Source: an uncultured Treponema sp.
GTDB taxonomy: Bacteria > Spirochaetota > Spirochaetia > Treponematales > Treponemataceae
Direction of reading: 5' to 3'
Length of the DNA stretch: 32,558 nt
Assembly: GCA_947178095.1 (NCBI GenBank)
Contig: CAMWWZ010000018.1
Span: forward strand, 1-32,558
The notes under the pieces were generated by a model. It worked only from the letters and a program-made list of their open reading frames with translations, made no database searches and was not told where the DNA came from. The number at the start of each line of letters is the position of its first letter. The first letter of the stretch is position 1. This document shows positions 6,960 through 15,718 of the stretch, one piece after another. Position numbers and translations under genes: made by a program.

Positions 6960-8027
6960 TCATTCCCTTGAAATCGCTATGCGCGAAATATTGTTGTTGC
7001 GCCCGATGAAAAGCGAGTCGCCTTCGGCAAGTATGAATGCCGCCTGCGCGTCAAAACTGAATTCGCCTGTGCGATGCTTGTATTGTTCCAGTATCGTAAC
7101 GGTGTAGGTTTGTGCCTTTCTGCTCAAGACGAAAACCGTGTCGTTCACAGGGCTTTCCTGAATGTCCAAAATCATTCCTTGCAGCGGAATGTAAATCGAT
7201 TCAAGCTTTTCCGTGTCCACGATTACAAGCGAATCGTTGGAATCAAAGTAGACGAATTTGTCGTTTTCGCTGAAATGCATGTAAGTCTGCCGCAGGAGAG
7301 CCGTCTTTAGAAATTCATGGAAAATAATTTTTTTGTAATTGCCTTCGTCCCTGTAGAGCACCATGCGCTGCGGCTCAAGTCCCGAAACGCATGCGAACAT
7401 GCTTCCGTCGTTGGAAATCGCGCCGCCGAAAATTGCAGAAAATTCGCTTCCCCCTGGATTCAATGCGACGCGCAAATTTCCGTCGGGCTCGAAAATCAAA
7501 AAATCTCCGTTCGCGAATCCCGCGCATACGCCTTTTTCCGAAGAAGAAAGCGACGTGATTGGGGAAGTGTGCTCGTAAAGTGATTTTTGCGTTCCGTCTT
7601 TTCCGTCGATGAACGCGAATGAAGAGCCGCCCGGAAGCATGAGAAAAATCCTTTCCTGCTGAATGAACGGAAAGCCTGCGCCGCTTATGACGCAGAGTTC
7701 CTTTCCCGCGTTGTCGAATACCTTTGTGTCTTCCGCATCGGGATTGTATGTCGCGAACAGGCTTTTTGAAATCGTCGCCTTGTACGGAACGCGCTCGTTC
7801 AACGTGATTTTTCCGGATTCTGTGAAATAGCCTAAATTTCGGCCGAGCCTGAACGGAAGCAATGTTTCGCCGTCATCCGCGCTTTGGGCGGCGGTGGAAA
7901 TGTCTACGGTCCATTCCGGCGTAAGATGCAATTCGGTTTCGAGCGGCAAAAAACTCGAAAAGAAATATGCCAACGCCGCGGCGGAGATAAAAATCGATAT
8001 GAACAGAATTTTTTTGTTCACTTTCAT
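6960..8027 (-). CDS. membrane-anchored beta-propeller-like protein, unknown function
   Basis: The 355-residue protein begins with a short basic stretch and one hydrophobic helix (about 6-26), so it is probably anchored in the inner membrane facing the periplasm. The rest is made of repeating beta-strand segments of WD40/PQQ-like character: SSSEKGVCAGFANGDFLIF, AISNDGSMFACVS, HFSENDKFVYFDSNDSLVIV and SPVNDTVFVLS. These suggest a propeller of roughly six to seven blades. No enzymatic residues are recognisable. It heads a tight group with an M23-like protein and a mutase, which hints at an envelope scaffold role. There is no Shine-Dalgarno site before the ATG, and a promoter-like pair sits just upstream. 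Confidence 0.7.
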   Translation of the reverse strand: MKVNKKILFISIFISAAALAYFFSSFLPLETELHLTPEWTVDISTAAQSADDGETLLPFRLGRNLGYFTESGKITLNERVPYKATISKSLFATYNPDAEDTKVFDNAGKELCVISGAGFPFIQQERIFLMLPGGSSFAFIDGKDGTQKSLYEHTSPITSLSSSEKGVCAGFANGDFLIFEPDGNLRVALNPGGSEFSAIFGGAISNDGSMFACVSGLEPQRMVLYRDEGNYKKIIFHEFLKTALLRQTYMHFSENDKFVYFDSNDSLVIVDTEKLESIYIPLQGMILDIQESPVNDTVFVLSRKAQTYTVTILEQYKHRTGEFSFDAQAAFILAEGDSLFIGRNNNISRIAISRE

Positions 8028-8035
8028 AAAGCAAA

Positions 8036-8064
8036 AGTCTATCGCAAATAAAAAAAAAAATCAA
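8036..8064 (-). promoter_or_regulatory. possible promoter of the propeller/M23/mutase group
   Basis: On the minus strand TTGATT (8064-8059) and TAGACT (8041-8036) are 17 bases apart, with a run of nine T in the spacer. The start would fall near 8029, two bases before the ATG at 8027. The -10 matches consensus at four of six positions, so this is tentative. Confidence 0.4.
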
Positions 8065-8108
8065 CACGCCACGACGCAAAGCGCGAGTTATGAATCCCTC
8101 CGCACGAA

Positions 8109-9563
8109 TCAATGGCGGCTGTTTTTCATTTTTAACAGCAGCGCGTCGCAGCGTCTCACAAATCCGCCCGCTTCGTCTGCGCCCCTTTGCGCCACGAGCG
8201 GAATTTCTGCAAGCGCGATTCCGTTTTTGCTCGCGACAATCTTTCCGTAAGCCGCGCCGCATTCGACTTTCCCGAAAAGGAATTCTGGCACAAAAAACTC
8301 AAATCGCACGTCTTCAATTTCTCCTTCTGCAGGCTGCTTTGCTGCGGCAAAGATTCCGTTTTCCGCTTGAATCGGATTTTTCGGCGCGACGAATTTTCTT
8401 TCGAACGCCGCGCGAAGAGTCACCGATTTTTTTTTCGCGCCATAAAGCGGAACTTTGAATTCTTCATTTTGAGGAAATTCGATTTCGCAAAACGCGCCGT
8501 GCGCCCATTCGTGCAAAAGAGTTCCGTCTTCGCAACGCATTCGGTCGCCTTCTGCCATATTCGCGCCAGGGCCTTTCATCGTTACTGAAATATATCGCAC
8601 GCCGTCGCGCGTCGTCGTGAGCGCGAGATTGTAGCCGCTTTCGTCAATGTGGCCGGTCTTGATTCCGTCGCAGCCTTCGAGCGCGCCCAAAAGTTTGTTC
8701 GTGTTTTCAAGCGTGAACGAAGTCCAAATTTCCCTTGGAATTCCGTACGAAAAATTCTGCCGTCCGCGCCCGCGCTGTTCGGGAGGAATATTTTTTTCTT
8801 TGGGAAAAGTGAACTTTTTCATCGAATGAAATTCGTTCAATGCGTAAGGAAATTCTTCCAGATAAATTTTGCAGAACGCAGCCATTTCCCGCGCCGTGGT
8901 GATGTTTTCTTCCGAATAGCCCGACGATTCCACGATGCGCGTTTTTCGAAGGCCGAGCGAATTTATGAGAGCGTTCGTTTCCGCTATGAAATTTTCCATC
9001 GAGCCGTAAAGCGCGAACGCCACTTGGTGCGCCGCGTCGTTTCCGCTTGCGACGCTCAAGCCTTGCAAAAGTTCGCGCAAAGTTACGATTTGTCCCATTC
9101 CTAAAAACATAAGCGAAGAGCGCGGCGGCATCGCGGCTGCAATCGCTCGCTCGTCAATCGCAATTATGTCGTCAAGCGAGGCTTTTCCTTCGCGCACTTT
9201 TTGAAGCGCGCCGTAAATCAAAAAAAGCTTCGTCATCGATGCCGGAGGAATCTCCGCGTCCGCGTTCTTTTCAAAAAGGACTTCGCCTGTTTCGGCGTTT
9301 ATCAAAATCGCAGACTTTGCGTTCGTGTCGAATTCGGGCGGAAGAAGAGGATATGGAAGCGGGCGCAAAATTTGTTCGGGATAGCGTCCGCGAATATTTT
9401 CTTGAAGTTGGTAAAATTCCTCTTTCGAAAGAGGCTCTGACGCCGCTCCCTTTATCGACGTTGCTCGGAAAAAAAGAAATCCCGCCAAAGCCAATGCAAG
9501 CGCGAGTGGCAAGAACGCCGCGAATACGAGAATGTTTTTTTGTGAGCGGGAAGTGCTTTCCAT
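8109..9563 (-). CDS. dacA: D-alanyl-D-alanine carboxypeptidase (peptidase S11, PBP5-like)
   Basis: The 484-residue protein is a serine DD-carboxypeptidase that trims the terminal D-Ala from peptidoglycan pentapeptides and is a penicillin target. An N-terminal membrane helix (about 11-33) anchors it. The three catalytic motifs are present: SMTK (S109 nucleophile, K112), SGN (S173-N175) and KTG (K302-G304, in GIKTGHIDESGY). The C-terminal part (about 385-484) is beta-rich and fits the PBP5 C-terminal domain. No C-terminal amphipathic anchor is obvious; anchoring is from the N-terminus. Both neighbours are on the same strand, but it has its own strong promoter 17 bases upstream, so it is probably a separate unit. 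No Shine-Dalgarno site precedes the ATG. Confidence 0.93.
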   Translation of the reverse strand: MESTSRSQKNILVFAAFLPLALALALAGFLFFRATSIKGAASEPLSKEEFYQLQENIRGRYPEQILRPLPYPLLPPEFDTNAKSAILINAETGEVLFEKNADAEIPPASMTKLFLIYGALQKVREGKASLDDIIAIDERAIAAAMPPRSSLMFLGMGQIVTLRELLQGLSVASGNDAAHQVAFALYGSMENFIAETNALINSLGLRKTRIVESSGYSEENITTAREMAAFCKIYLEEFPYALNEFHSMKKFTFPKEKNIPPEQRGRGRQNFSYGIPREIWTSFTLENTNKLLGALEGCDGIKTGHIDESGYNLALTTTRDGVRYISVTMKGPGANMAEGDRMRCEDGTLLHEWAHGAFCEIEFPQNEEFKVPLYGAKKKSVTLRAAFERKFVAPKNPIQAENGIFAAAKQPAEGEIEDVRFEFFVPEFLFGKVECGAAYGKIVASKNGIALAEIPLVAQRGADEAGGFVRRCDALLLKMKNSRH

Positions 9564-9579
9564 AATCGGCTTTCAAAAA

Positions 9580-9607
9580 ATTATAGCGAAATGAAATTGT
9601 TTGTCAA
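9580..9607 (-). promoter_or_regulatory. strong sigma70-type promoter of dacA
   Basis: On the minus strand TTGACA (9607-9602) and TATAAT (9585-9580), both perfect consensus, are 16 bases apart. The start would fall near 9573, leaving a leader of about 10 bases with no Shine-Dalgarno sequence before the ATG at 9563. Confidence 0.75.
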
Positions 9608-9634
9608 TATGGAAATTTTTCCTTAAATAAAAAC

Positions 9635-12600
9635 TCATAAGTTCGACTTCTCGCTTTCCAAAAGGCGCGGAAAAACGAAAATGCCTATCGTCATCGTGGC
9701 GAGCGTTCCCCAAAACATAAAGAACGCGAGGTCTTTGCTGAACTCGTCTTGCGCGAAAATCATTACGGGAAGCGCGCCGAAAATTGTTGTGAGAGACGAC
9801 GACGCTATGCTTTTGAAAAGCGCGCGAGATGCTTCTTTCGGAGGCCTTTCTTTCGATTCGTTCAAAATGTAGAGTGCGTTGTTGACGCAAAGCCCGCACA
9901 AAAACACCATCGCAACGGCATCGCCCAATCGCAATGGCTGCCGAAAAAGCGCGCGCAAAAGAAGTGGCACGAAAAGAGACAATGGAATCGTAAAAAGTGC
10001 CTTTAGCGCGGCAGGAATGTCTTCGCATTGCGCCGCCATCAAGATGAATATCGCAAATACTGCGAACGCGAATGCCGCGAAAATCTGCGAGTAGTCGCTT
10101 TTCAGGTTTTCCAATTCGCGCGGAAATGAAAAGCTGTAGCCTTCGGGCAAATTGAGTTTCGCAAGCGATTTCTTTATTTCCGAAAAAACGACGTCTGTTT
10201 TTTTAGACTGAACTTCGACCGTAAAAAACGCCGCTCGCCGCGAGTTCTTGCGATAGATTCTTGAAGGCATTTTGCTTTCCACAAAATCAAAGGCGGTGGA
10301 AATGGGAATATGTTTTATGCCTTCGCCTTGCGATAAAAATATTGGAAATGAAATGCGCTTCACAAAAGAAAGCGTGCTTTCATCGCAATCCTCCGCTTGT
10401 TCGAAAAAATCTTTTTTTTCACCTGCGCGTATGTCATAGATTTTTTTGCCAATCAAAATTTTGTCGGCGACGGGCGAGAAAATGTTCCATCGCAAAAAAG
10501 AAGCGAGCGTGTCAAGCGCGATTTTGTTTTGCGATAAAAAGTCGCGCTCGGCTTTCGCGCACACGATTTTCTCTTCGTCCTTGAAATTGAGGATGACTTG
10601 CGATTGGCTTTTTGAAAAAAATAATTCGCCATGCAAAAATGCCGCCGCCTCGCTTGCGATTTTTCGGCACGTCGAACTTTCGTTTCCCAATACCGCGACT
10701 TGCACCGATTGGATGCTTTGCGATTTTGGCACGGAAAGAGGCACGTACAAAAAGCCTTCGAGCCCTCCTTTTTCTTCGACGATTTTTTTTGCGATGCGTT
10801 CCCTTTGACTTTCCTTTCTTATGACGATTTCCAATTCCACTTGTCCGCGTCGCGCCTCGCTTCTTACATAGTCCACGCCGGGAATTTTTTGGATGCGCCC
10901 GACAAAGGGAAGTGAATCCTTGTCGGTGCTTTTGTGGCCGCGCTCAGGATTGTATTCAATTTGCGCGTAGATGATTTTCGAAGGATTTTCATTTGCAAGA
11001 TTTTTCGCGGAAAAAAAGAAGAGAGCCGCGGGCAAAAGAGACGCGAATCCGAAAAGAAAAATTTTCGAAAAACGGGAATTTTTAAAATCTAGAATTTTTA
11101 TTAAATTGTGCAATATTTTGTACATAGGCATTTTCTGCACCATTTCCTTAAAATTTGTCAATTTTTCTCGAAAATATATTAATTTGTGTGGTATTTTATA
11201 CACAGGTGTTTTTGGCACGTTTTCACCGAAATTTCTTGAAATATCTAGAAAACGTATAAAATCGTGCGCTTTTGTGTATAAAAGTTGTGAAAAAGTATAT
11301 GATTTTAGAAAATTTCTAGATTCTTTGAAATGAAACAGCGCGATTGGCAAAAACGCGCTTGCCGTGACTGCCGAAACTGCGACCATGATTCCCGAAGTGA
11401 GCGCAATGTTTTTTATTCCGCTTGCGATTTTGTCCGCTATGACAAGCGGCGCGATTACGCTCAAAGTTGTGACCGTGGATATCGCAAGCGCGGGAATCGA
11501 TTTTTTCAAGCGCGACTGGAATTGCGATATTTCTTTTGTTGAGCAAAATATGTCGCATATGAAAAGCGCGCTGTCGGAAACAAGCCCTATGGATATCGTG
11601 ATTCCCGAAAGGGTGGAAATGTCGAGCGGAATCTTGAGTGCCGAAAGAATCGCAAGGCAAAAAAGCAAGTTCAGGCATAAGAACACGCTTACGAGAGCCG
11701 TGATTTTCAGCGATGAAAATGTGAGGAATACAATTGCGATTCCGAATAGGAGCGATTGGAGAAGGGCTAGGAAAATCTTTGAAAGCATCGCGATTTGCTC
11801 CTTGCCATTGTCATAGATTATTTGCGGCGTTTCTTCTTGCGATAGGCTTTCTTTGAGAATTCTTTTCGCTTCTTTCGTGATTTTTATAGTCCGTTCTGGC
11901 GCGGAAGTTTTTATGCTCAAAAGGACGCATTCTGCGGAATTTATTCGGACGATGCTGTCTTTTTTCTGCGCTCCGTATTTTATGTTCGCCATCGCGCATA
12001 GTGGCAGAGCTTCGCTATTTTCTTTGCCGGAATCTGAATGCATTTTTATTGGAATGCGTTTTATTTTTTCAAGGGAGTTGATTTCTCTTTCAAAAATCAA
12101 TTTTCGTGCGCATTCTTCGTTGCCAATTTTCGAAATCACTGGGTGGGAGTTTTGCGCCTGAATGTCGCTTGCGATATTCCACGGATAGAGCCCTGCTTGC
12201 GATAGAAATTCTCCGTCGAATTCTGCGTGGATTTCTTCCCTGTCGTTTCCGAAAATCAGCACTTCGCTCACGCCCTGGATTGACTGGAGTTTCGCCTTGA
12301 TTTCTTTTCGCAATGCCGAAGGCTCTTTTTCAAACGCGGCGAGAAAGACCGCCTTTTGTCCTGCGGAAGAAGAATAAATTCTCGGGCGTTGAGCGTCTTT
12401 TGCGAGCGTCCTGTAAAGGCTGTCGGCCGCTTCCGAAAGCGCGATGTATGGATTTTTGCCGCCTTTTTTGAATGCCGCGGTCGTCGTGCATTTTGAGTAT
12501 TCGCAAGTCGTCGTAAGATGCGCGAGGTTTTCGATTGCGCTGATTTTTTCTTCGAGCGGCTCGGCTATGATTTTTTCGATTTGCGCGGCATCTATTCCAA

Positions 12601-12742
12601 AATATTCGAATTCCACCGAAAAAACGTCTTCTTTGTTCGGAACGCGGCAAGAAATGTCAAGCCCTTTTAGCGAGAACGCCGAAATAAGCACGAGGGCGGC
12701 AAGAAACAATGCCGCGGCTTTTTTGTGGGAATAAAAACTCAT
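9635..12742 (-). CDS. RND efflux transporter subunit carrying an in-frame repeat insertion
   Basis: The 1035-residue inner-membrane protein has the RND (HAE1/AcrB) layout: a first membrane helix, a porter domain, helices 2-6, then helix 7 with a second porter half and helices 8-12. The TM4 motif reads GLVSDSALF, keeping the first of the two proton-relay aspartates and replacing the second with serine. TM10 reads CVNNAL, without the lysine of AcrB. The cytoplasmic loop between TM6 and TM7 is expanded: residues about 475-552 consist of three 26-residue repeats (pattern NF...P.YKI.H.LI) encoded by a 78-bp tandem repeat. It follows a second RND gene by 18 bases, so a mixed pump is plausible. It ends the long export operon. 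Substrate unknown. Confidence 0.88.
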   Translation of the reverse strand: MSFYSHKKAAALFLAALVLISAFSLKGLDISCRVPNKEDVFSVEFEYFGIDAAQIEKIIAEPLEEKISAIENLAHLTTTCEYSKCTTTAAFKKGGKNPYIALSEAADSLYRTLAKDAQRPRIYSSSAGQKAVFLAAFEKEPSALRKEIKAKLQSIQGVSEVLIFGNDREEIHAEFDGEFLSQAGLYPWNIASDIQAQNSHPVISKIGNEECARKLIFEREINSLEKIKRIPIKMHSDSGKENSEALPLCAMANIKYGAQKKDSIVRINSAECVLLSIKTSAPERTIKITKEAKRILKESLSQEETPQIIYDNGKEQIAMLSKIFLALLQSLLFGIAIVFLTFSSLKITALVSVFLCLNLLFCLAILSALKIPLDISTLSGITISIGLVSDSALFICDIFCSTKEISQFQSRLKKSIPALAISTVTTLSVIAPLVIADKIASGIKNIALTSGIMVAVSAVTASAFLPIALFHFKESRNFLKSYTFSQLLYTKAHDFIRFLDISRNFGENVPKTPVYKIPHKLIYFREKLTNFKEMVQKMPMYKILHNLIKILDFKNSRFSKIFLFGFASLLPAALFFFSAKNLANENPSKIIYAQIEYNPERGHKSTDKDSLPFVGRIQKIPGVDYVRSEARRGQVELEIVIRKESQRERIAKKIVEEKGGLEGFLYVPLSVPKSQSIQSVQVAVLGNESSTCRKIASEAAAFLHGELFFSKSQSQVILNFKDEEKIVCAKAERDFLSQNKIALDTLASFLRWNIFSPVADKILIGKKIYDIRAGEKKDFFEQAEDCDESTLSFVKRISFPIFLSQGEGIKHIPISTAFDFVESKMPSRIYRKNSRRAAFFTVEVQSKKTDVVFSEIKKSLAKLNLPEGYSFSFPRELENLKSDYSQIFAAFAFAVFAIFILMAAQCEDIPAALKALFTIPLSLFVPLLLRALFRQPLRLGDAVAMVFLCGLCVNNALYILNESKERPPKEASRALFKSIASSSLTTIFGALPVMIFAQDEFSKDLAFFMFWGTLATMTIGIFVFPRLLESEKSNL
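11089..11322 (+). repeat. three tandem 78-bp units of a dispersed element, inside the RND gene
   Basis: Units start at 11089 (CTAGAAT), 11167 (CTCGAAA) and 11245 (CTAGAAA), exactly 78 bases apart. Each shares AAATTGTG/AATCGTG, then a TTTTGTATA-like word, then a run toward AATTT. The third unit (11245-11318) ends AATTTCTAG, giving inverted ends with CTAGAAA. It matches the stretch at 31559-31632 at roughly three quarters of positions by eye. Orientation is opposite to the host gene, and one frame of the complement is open throughout (26 codons per unit). The stretch is clearly richer in A and T than the flanking coding sequence. Confidence 0.75.
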
Positions 12743-12760
12743 AATTTTTTGTCGTTGCTC

Positions 12761-15718
12761 CTATGAAGATTTTTGGTACAATATGTTCGGAATGAAAATG
12801 ATGACCGCCGTGGCGGAAAAAAGAAGTCCTCCGATAATCGCAAGCGACATTCCGCTTTGCGGATTTTTCGATGGAAAAACGAAGGCGAAAGGAATCAACG
12901 CCGCAATCGATGTCGCGCTCGTTACAAGAATCATGTTAAGTTTTTCCGCCGCCCCGTTTATAATGCTTTTTCGAGCCGCGCTTTTTTCGCAGAAAGTCTT
13001 TCCTTTGATGCCCTCGCATAAAAGGATTGAATTGTTTACGCTCGTTCCGAAAAGCACGACAAGCGCGAGAATCGAATTGATGTTCAATGAGCGTAAGAAC
13101 AATGCGAGGAAAAAAATTGCTCCGAAAAACGCTGGCGGCAGCGCGAGAAGGAAAATCAGTGGCAGCGAAAAAGATTCGCTTTGTGCGCCAAGGAGACAGT
13201 AGAGCAGGGCGAGCACGAGCGCGAGAAGCGTCGCGCCGGAAGAAAAAATTTCTTCGAGCGATTTTTGCTTTAGCGAAACGAAGCGGCTTTTTTGAAAAAA
13301 TGGCGCGAGCGTTTTTATTTTTGCATGTTCTTCAGCCGCGATTATTTTTGCGTCCTTTTTGTCGTAGCGATACAAAATCGCTTCGTTTTTTATGTCGATG
13401 AATTTTCCGAATGTGGAAAGCGGCAAAATTCCATTTTCGGAAAAAATCGGCATCGCGCCGAGATTTCTTTCGCTCGAAAATTCGTTTTTTGGAAATCGTA
13501 TTTTCAGGGGAACTTCTTTTCCATTTTCATAATATGGCAGGCATTCTATTCCTTCGAGCGCGTTTTTTGCGGCAATAGAAATTGTTCCTGTGCTCATGCC
13601 GTGCTTTGAAAGACGCTCCGTGTCGAACGAAAATAAAATTCCGTCCGTAAAATAATTCGGCGAAAAATTTTCAAAAATTTCTTCTGCGCTTTCTCGCAAT
13701 TTTTTTTCGTCGTCGCCTAAAAAAAGCAAATCGCTTTTTATTGCAAGATGACTTGAAATCAAGTCTTCGCTTTCGACAAAATCGAATTCGCTTTGGAATT
13801 TTTCCAAGAGATCTTGGACTTGCTTTTTGCATTTTTTGATTTCGATAGATTCGATTTTAAAAATCAGGCGTTCGGGAAAAGCGCGCGGATTTAAAAGCTC
13901 GGAAAAATCGTCATTTTGAATTCCGCCTGCGCACAGGACGTTTTCCACCGTTTTGAGATTTTGAATTTCTTCTGCGAGGATTTTTCCTTGTGAAAGAATT
14001 TTTTCTATGGAAAATTCGCTTGGAAAATTTATTTGCACTTGGAAATCGTTTTGCGCGCTTTTTGGCTGGATTTCCTTTTTTATTGGCAAAAGAAAAATCG
14101 CGCTTGCGAAAACTGAAATTGCAATGATGGCGGCGGGAAGAATTTTTATGTCGAGCGTTTTTTCCAAAATGCTGCGATATTTTTTTTCAAGCGATTTGCG
14201 CGCGTCGGATTTCATCTTGAAAAATTCTTGGCGCAAAAACAGGACCGCCGCCGCTGGAATCACCGTGAACGAAAACAAAAGTGAAAAAGCCATTCCGCCT
14301 ATGACTGTGATTGAAAGGTCGCAAAACACTTCGCCCAAGATTCCGTCAAGAAAGAAAAGGGGGAGGAAAACTACGATTGTCGTGAGTGTTGACGCGCTGT
14401 TTGAAAGCGTGATTTTTTCAAGGCCTGCGATTGTCGCGCTTTTGAATTCCGAATCGCTTTTGTTCGGCGATTTTTTTATTTCGCGCGCGATGCTCAGAAC
14501 CGAGATTATGCTGTTGTCGATTATCATTCCAAGGCAGATTGTGATTCCGGAAAGCGAAATCAGATTTATGCTGCGCTTTGTCGCGAACAATATGAAAAGG
14601 GAAAATAAAATGCTGAACGGAATAACGCTTGCGATTATGGCTGCGATTTTTGCCGAGCGGACAAAAAAATACAAAAGCGCGATTGTGATTGTTATTCCTG
14701 CCAGCGCGGAAAGCAACAATGATTTTATCGAGGAAAGGATATTTTTTGAAGCGTCTTCGATGATCGCTATGTCGAATTTGTCGCCATAAATTTCATTCAT
14801 CTCGAATATTCGCGAGCGTATTTTTGAAGAAAGCCTTATCGGACTGTAACTGTTTTTGCAGGCGATTTCGATTTGCACTCCGCGCTTTGAATTGTAAAAA
14901 ACAAAAGAAGAAAATTCCGCCGGCACTTTTTCAACGCTCGCAAAGTCGCGCAGCTTGAGGCTTCCGTTTGTTTCGTGCTTTACGGACGTGTTCAAAATGT
15001 CGTCGAAATTTTTGTACAAGCCCTGCGTCTTGAGCAAGATTTGGTTTTCGCCCACTTGGATTGTGCCGGCGGGATATTCGTAGTTTGAGGCGTTCAAACT
15101 TTGCGCGATGTTTTCCAAAGAAACTTTGTAGAACGCCGCTTTTTTGCTATCGACTGTAACTTGTATTTCTTCTTTTTGTCCGCCTAAAATTTTTATTTCC
15201 GCGATGCCTTCGAGTTCCAAAAGTTTTGTCTTGAGCTCTTCGTTGCAAAAATTTGTCGCAAGGCAGATGTCGGCATTTTTCGGAATCACGCAAATTTTTA
15301 TTTTTTCATTTTGCGAAAGATTGAGTTTTTGCACTTTTGGCATAGGGCAATCTTGCGGCAGCGTTTCCATTGCGGCATCGACAATTGATTTTGCTTCTAC
15401 CATCGCGAGGTCGATGTTCGTGCCCCATTTTAGTTCAGCCTTGACAAGCGAAAGTCCTTCGCGTGTTACGGACTCGCAATTTTTTATGCCCTTGAGACTT
15501 GAGATGGCTTCCTCGAGCGGCACGGTTATCAATGTCCGAACTTCGCTTGCGGCGACTCCTTGGTATTCTGTTGAAATGAGAATGTGCCGCTCTTTCGTTT
15601 CCGGCAAAAAACTTACGTTCAGCGCGAAAACGCTTATCGCTCCCAAAATTATGGCGAGCGAAAAATACATTATGATTGAAACTGGATGTTCCACGGAATA
15701 TTTTATCAGGCTTTTCAT
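12761..15718 (-). CDS. RND efflux transporter subunit
   Basis: The 985-residue protein is a full-length RND pump subunit with the usual 12-helix, two-porter-domain layout. The TM4 motif is GMIIDNSII, retaining the first proton-relay aspartate with asparagine after it, as in many non-proteobacterial family members. TM10 reads TSVNNSILL. The TM6-TM7 loop is of normal length (about 30 residues, KSDARKSLEKKYRSILEK), which contrasts with the enlarged loop of the neighbouring paralogue. It would use the proton gradient to push substrates from periplasm or membrane into the TolC-type channel through the membrane fusion protein. The ATG directly follows the stop codon of the upstream lipoprotein gene with no spacing, so expression is coupled. 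Confidence 0.9.
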   Translation of the reverse strand: MKSLIKYSVEHPVSIIMYFSLAIILGAISVFALNVSFLPETKERHILISTEYQGVAASEVRTLITVPLEEAISSLKGIKNCESVTREGLSLVKAELKWGTNIDLAMVEAKSIVDAAMETLPQDCPMPKVQKLNLSQNEKIKICVIPKNADICLATNFCNEELKTKLLELEGIAEIKILGGQKEEIQVTVDSKKAAFYKVSLENIAQSLNASNYEYPAGTIQVGENQILLKTQGLYKNFDDILNTSVKHETNGSLKLRDFASVEKVPAEFSSFVFYNSKRGVQIEIACKNSYSPIRLSSKIRSRIFEMNEIYGDKFDIAIIEDASKNILSSIKSLLLSALAGITITIALLYFFVRSAKIAAIIASVIPFSILFSLFILFATKRSINLISLSGITICLGMIIDNSIISVLSIAREIKKSPNKSDSEFKSATIAGLEKITLSNSASTLTTIVVFLPLFFLDGILGEVFCDLSITVIGGMAFSLLFSFTVIPAAAVLFLRQEFFKMKSDARKSLEKKYRSILEKTLDIKILPAAIIAISVFASAIFLLPIKKEIQPKSAQNDFQVQINFPSEFSIEKILSQGKILAEEIQNLKTVENVLCAGGIQNDDFSELLNPRAFPERLIFKIESIEIKKCKKQVQDLLEKFQSEFDFVESEDLISSHLAIKSDLLFLGDDEKKLRESAEEIFENFSPNYFTDGILFSFDTERLSKHGMSTGTISIAAKNALEGIECLPYYENGKEVPLKIRFPKNEFSSERNLGAMPIFSENGILPLSTFGKFIDIKNEAILYRYDKKDAKIIAAEEHAKIKTLAPFFQKSRFVSLKQKSLEEIFSSGATLLALVLALLYCLLGAQSESFSLPLIFLLALPPAFFGAIFFLALFLRSLNINSILALVVLFGTSVNNSILLCEGIKGKTFCEKSAARKSIINGAAEKLNMILVTSATSIAALIPFAFVFPSKNPQSGMSLAIIGGLLFSATAVIIFIPNILYQKSS

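Noticed and set aside
11089..11322. CRISPR array
   Set aside because: Units are contiguous, degenerate and 78 bases long, with no spacers, and are translated in frame. No cas gene is present.
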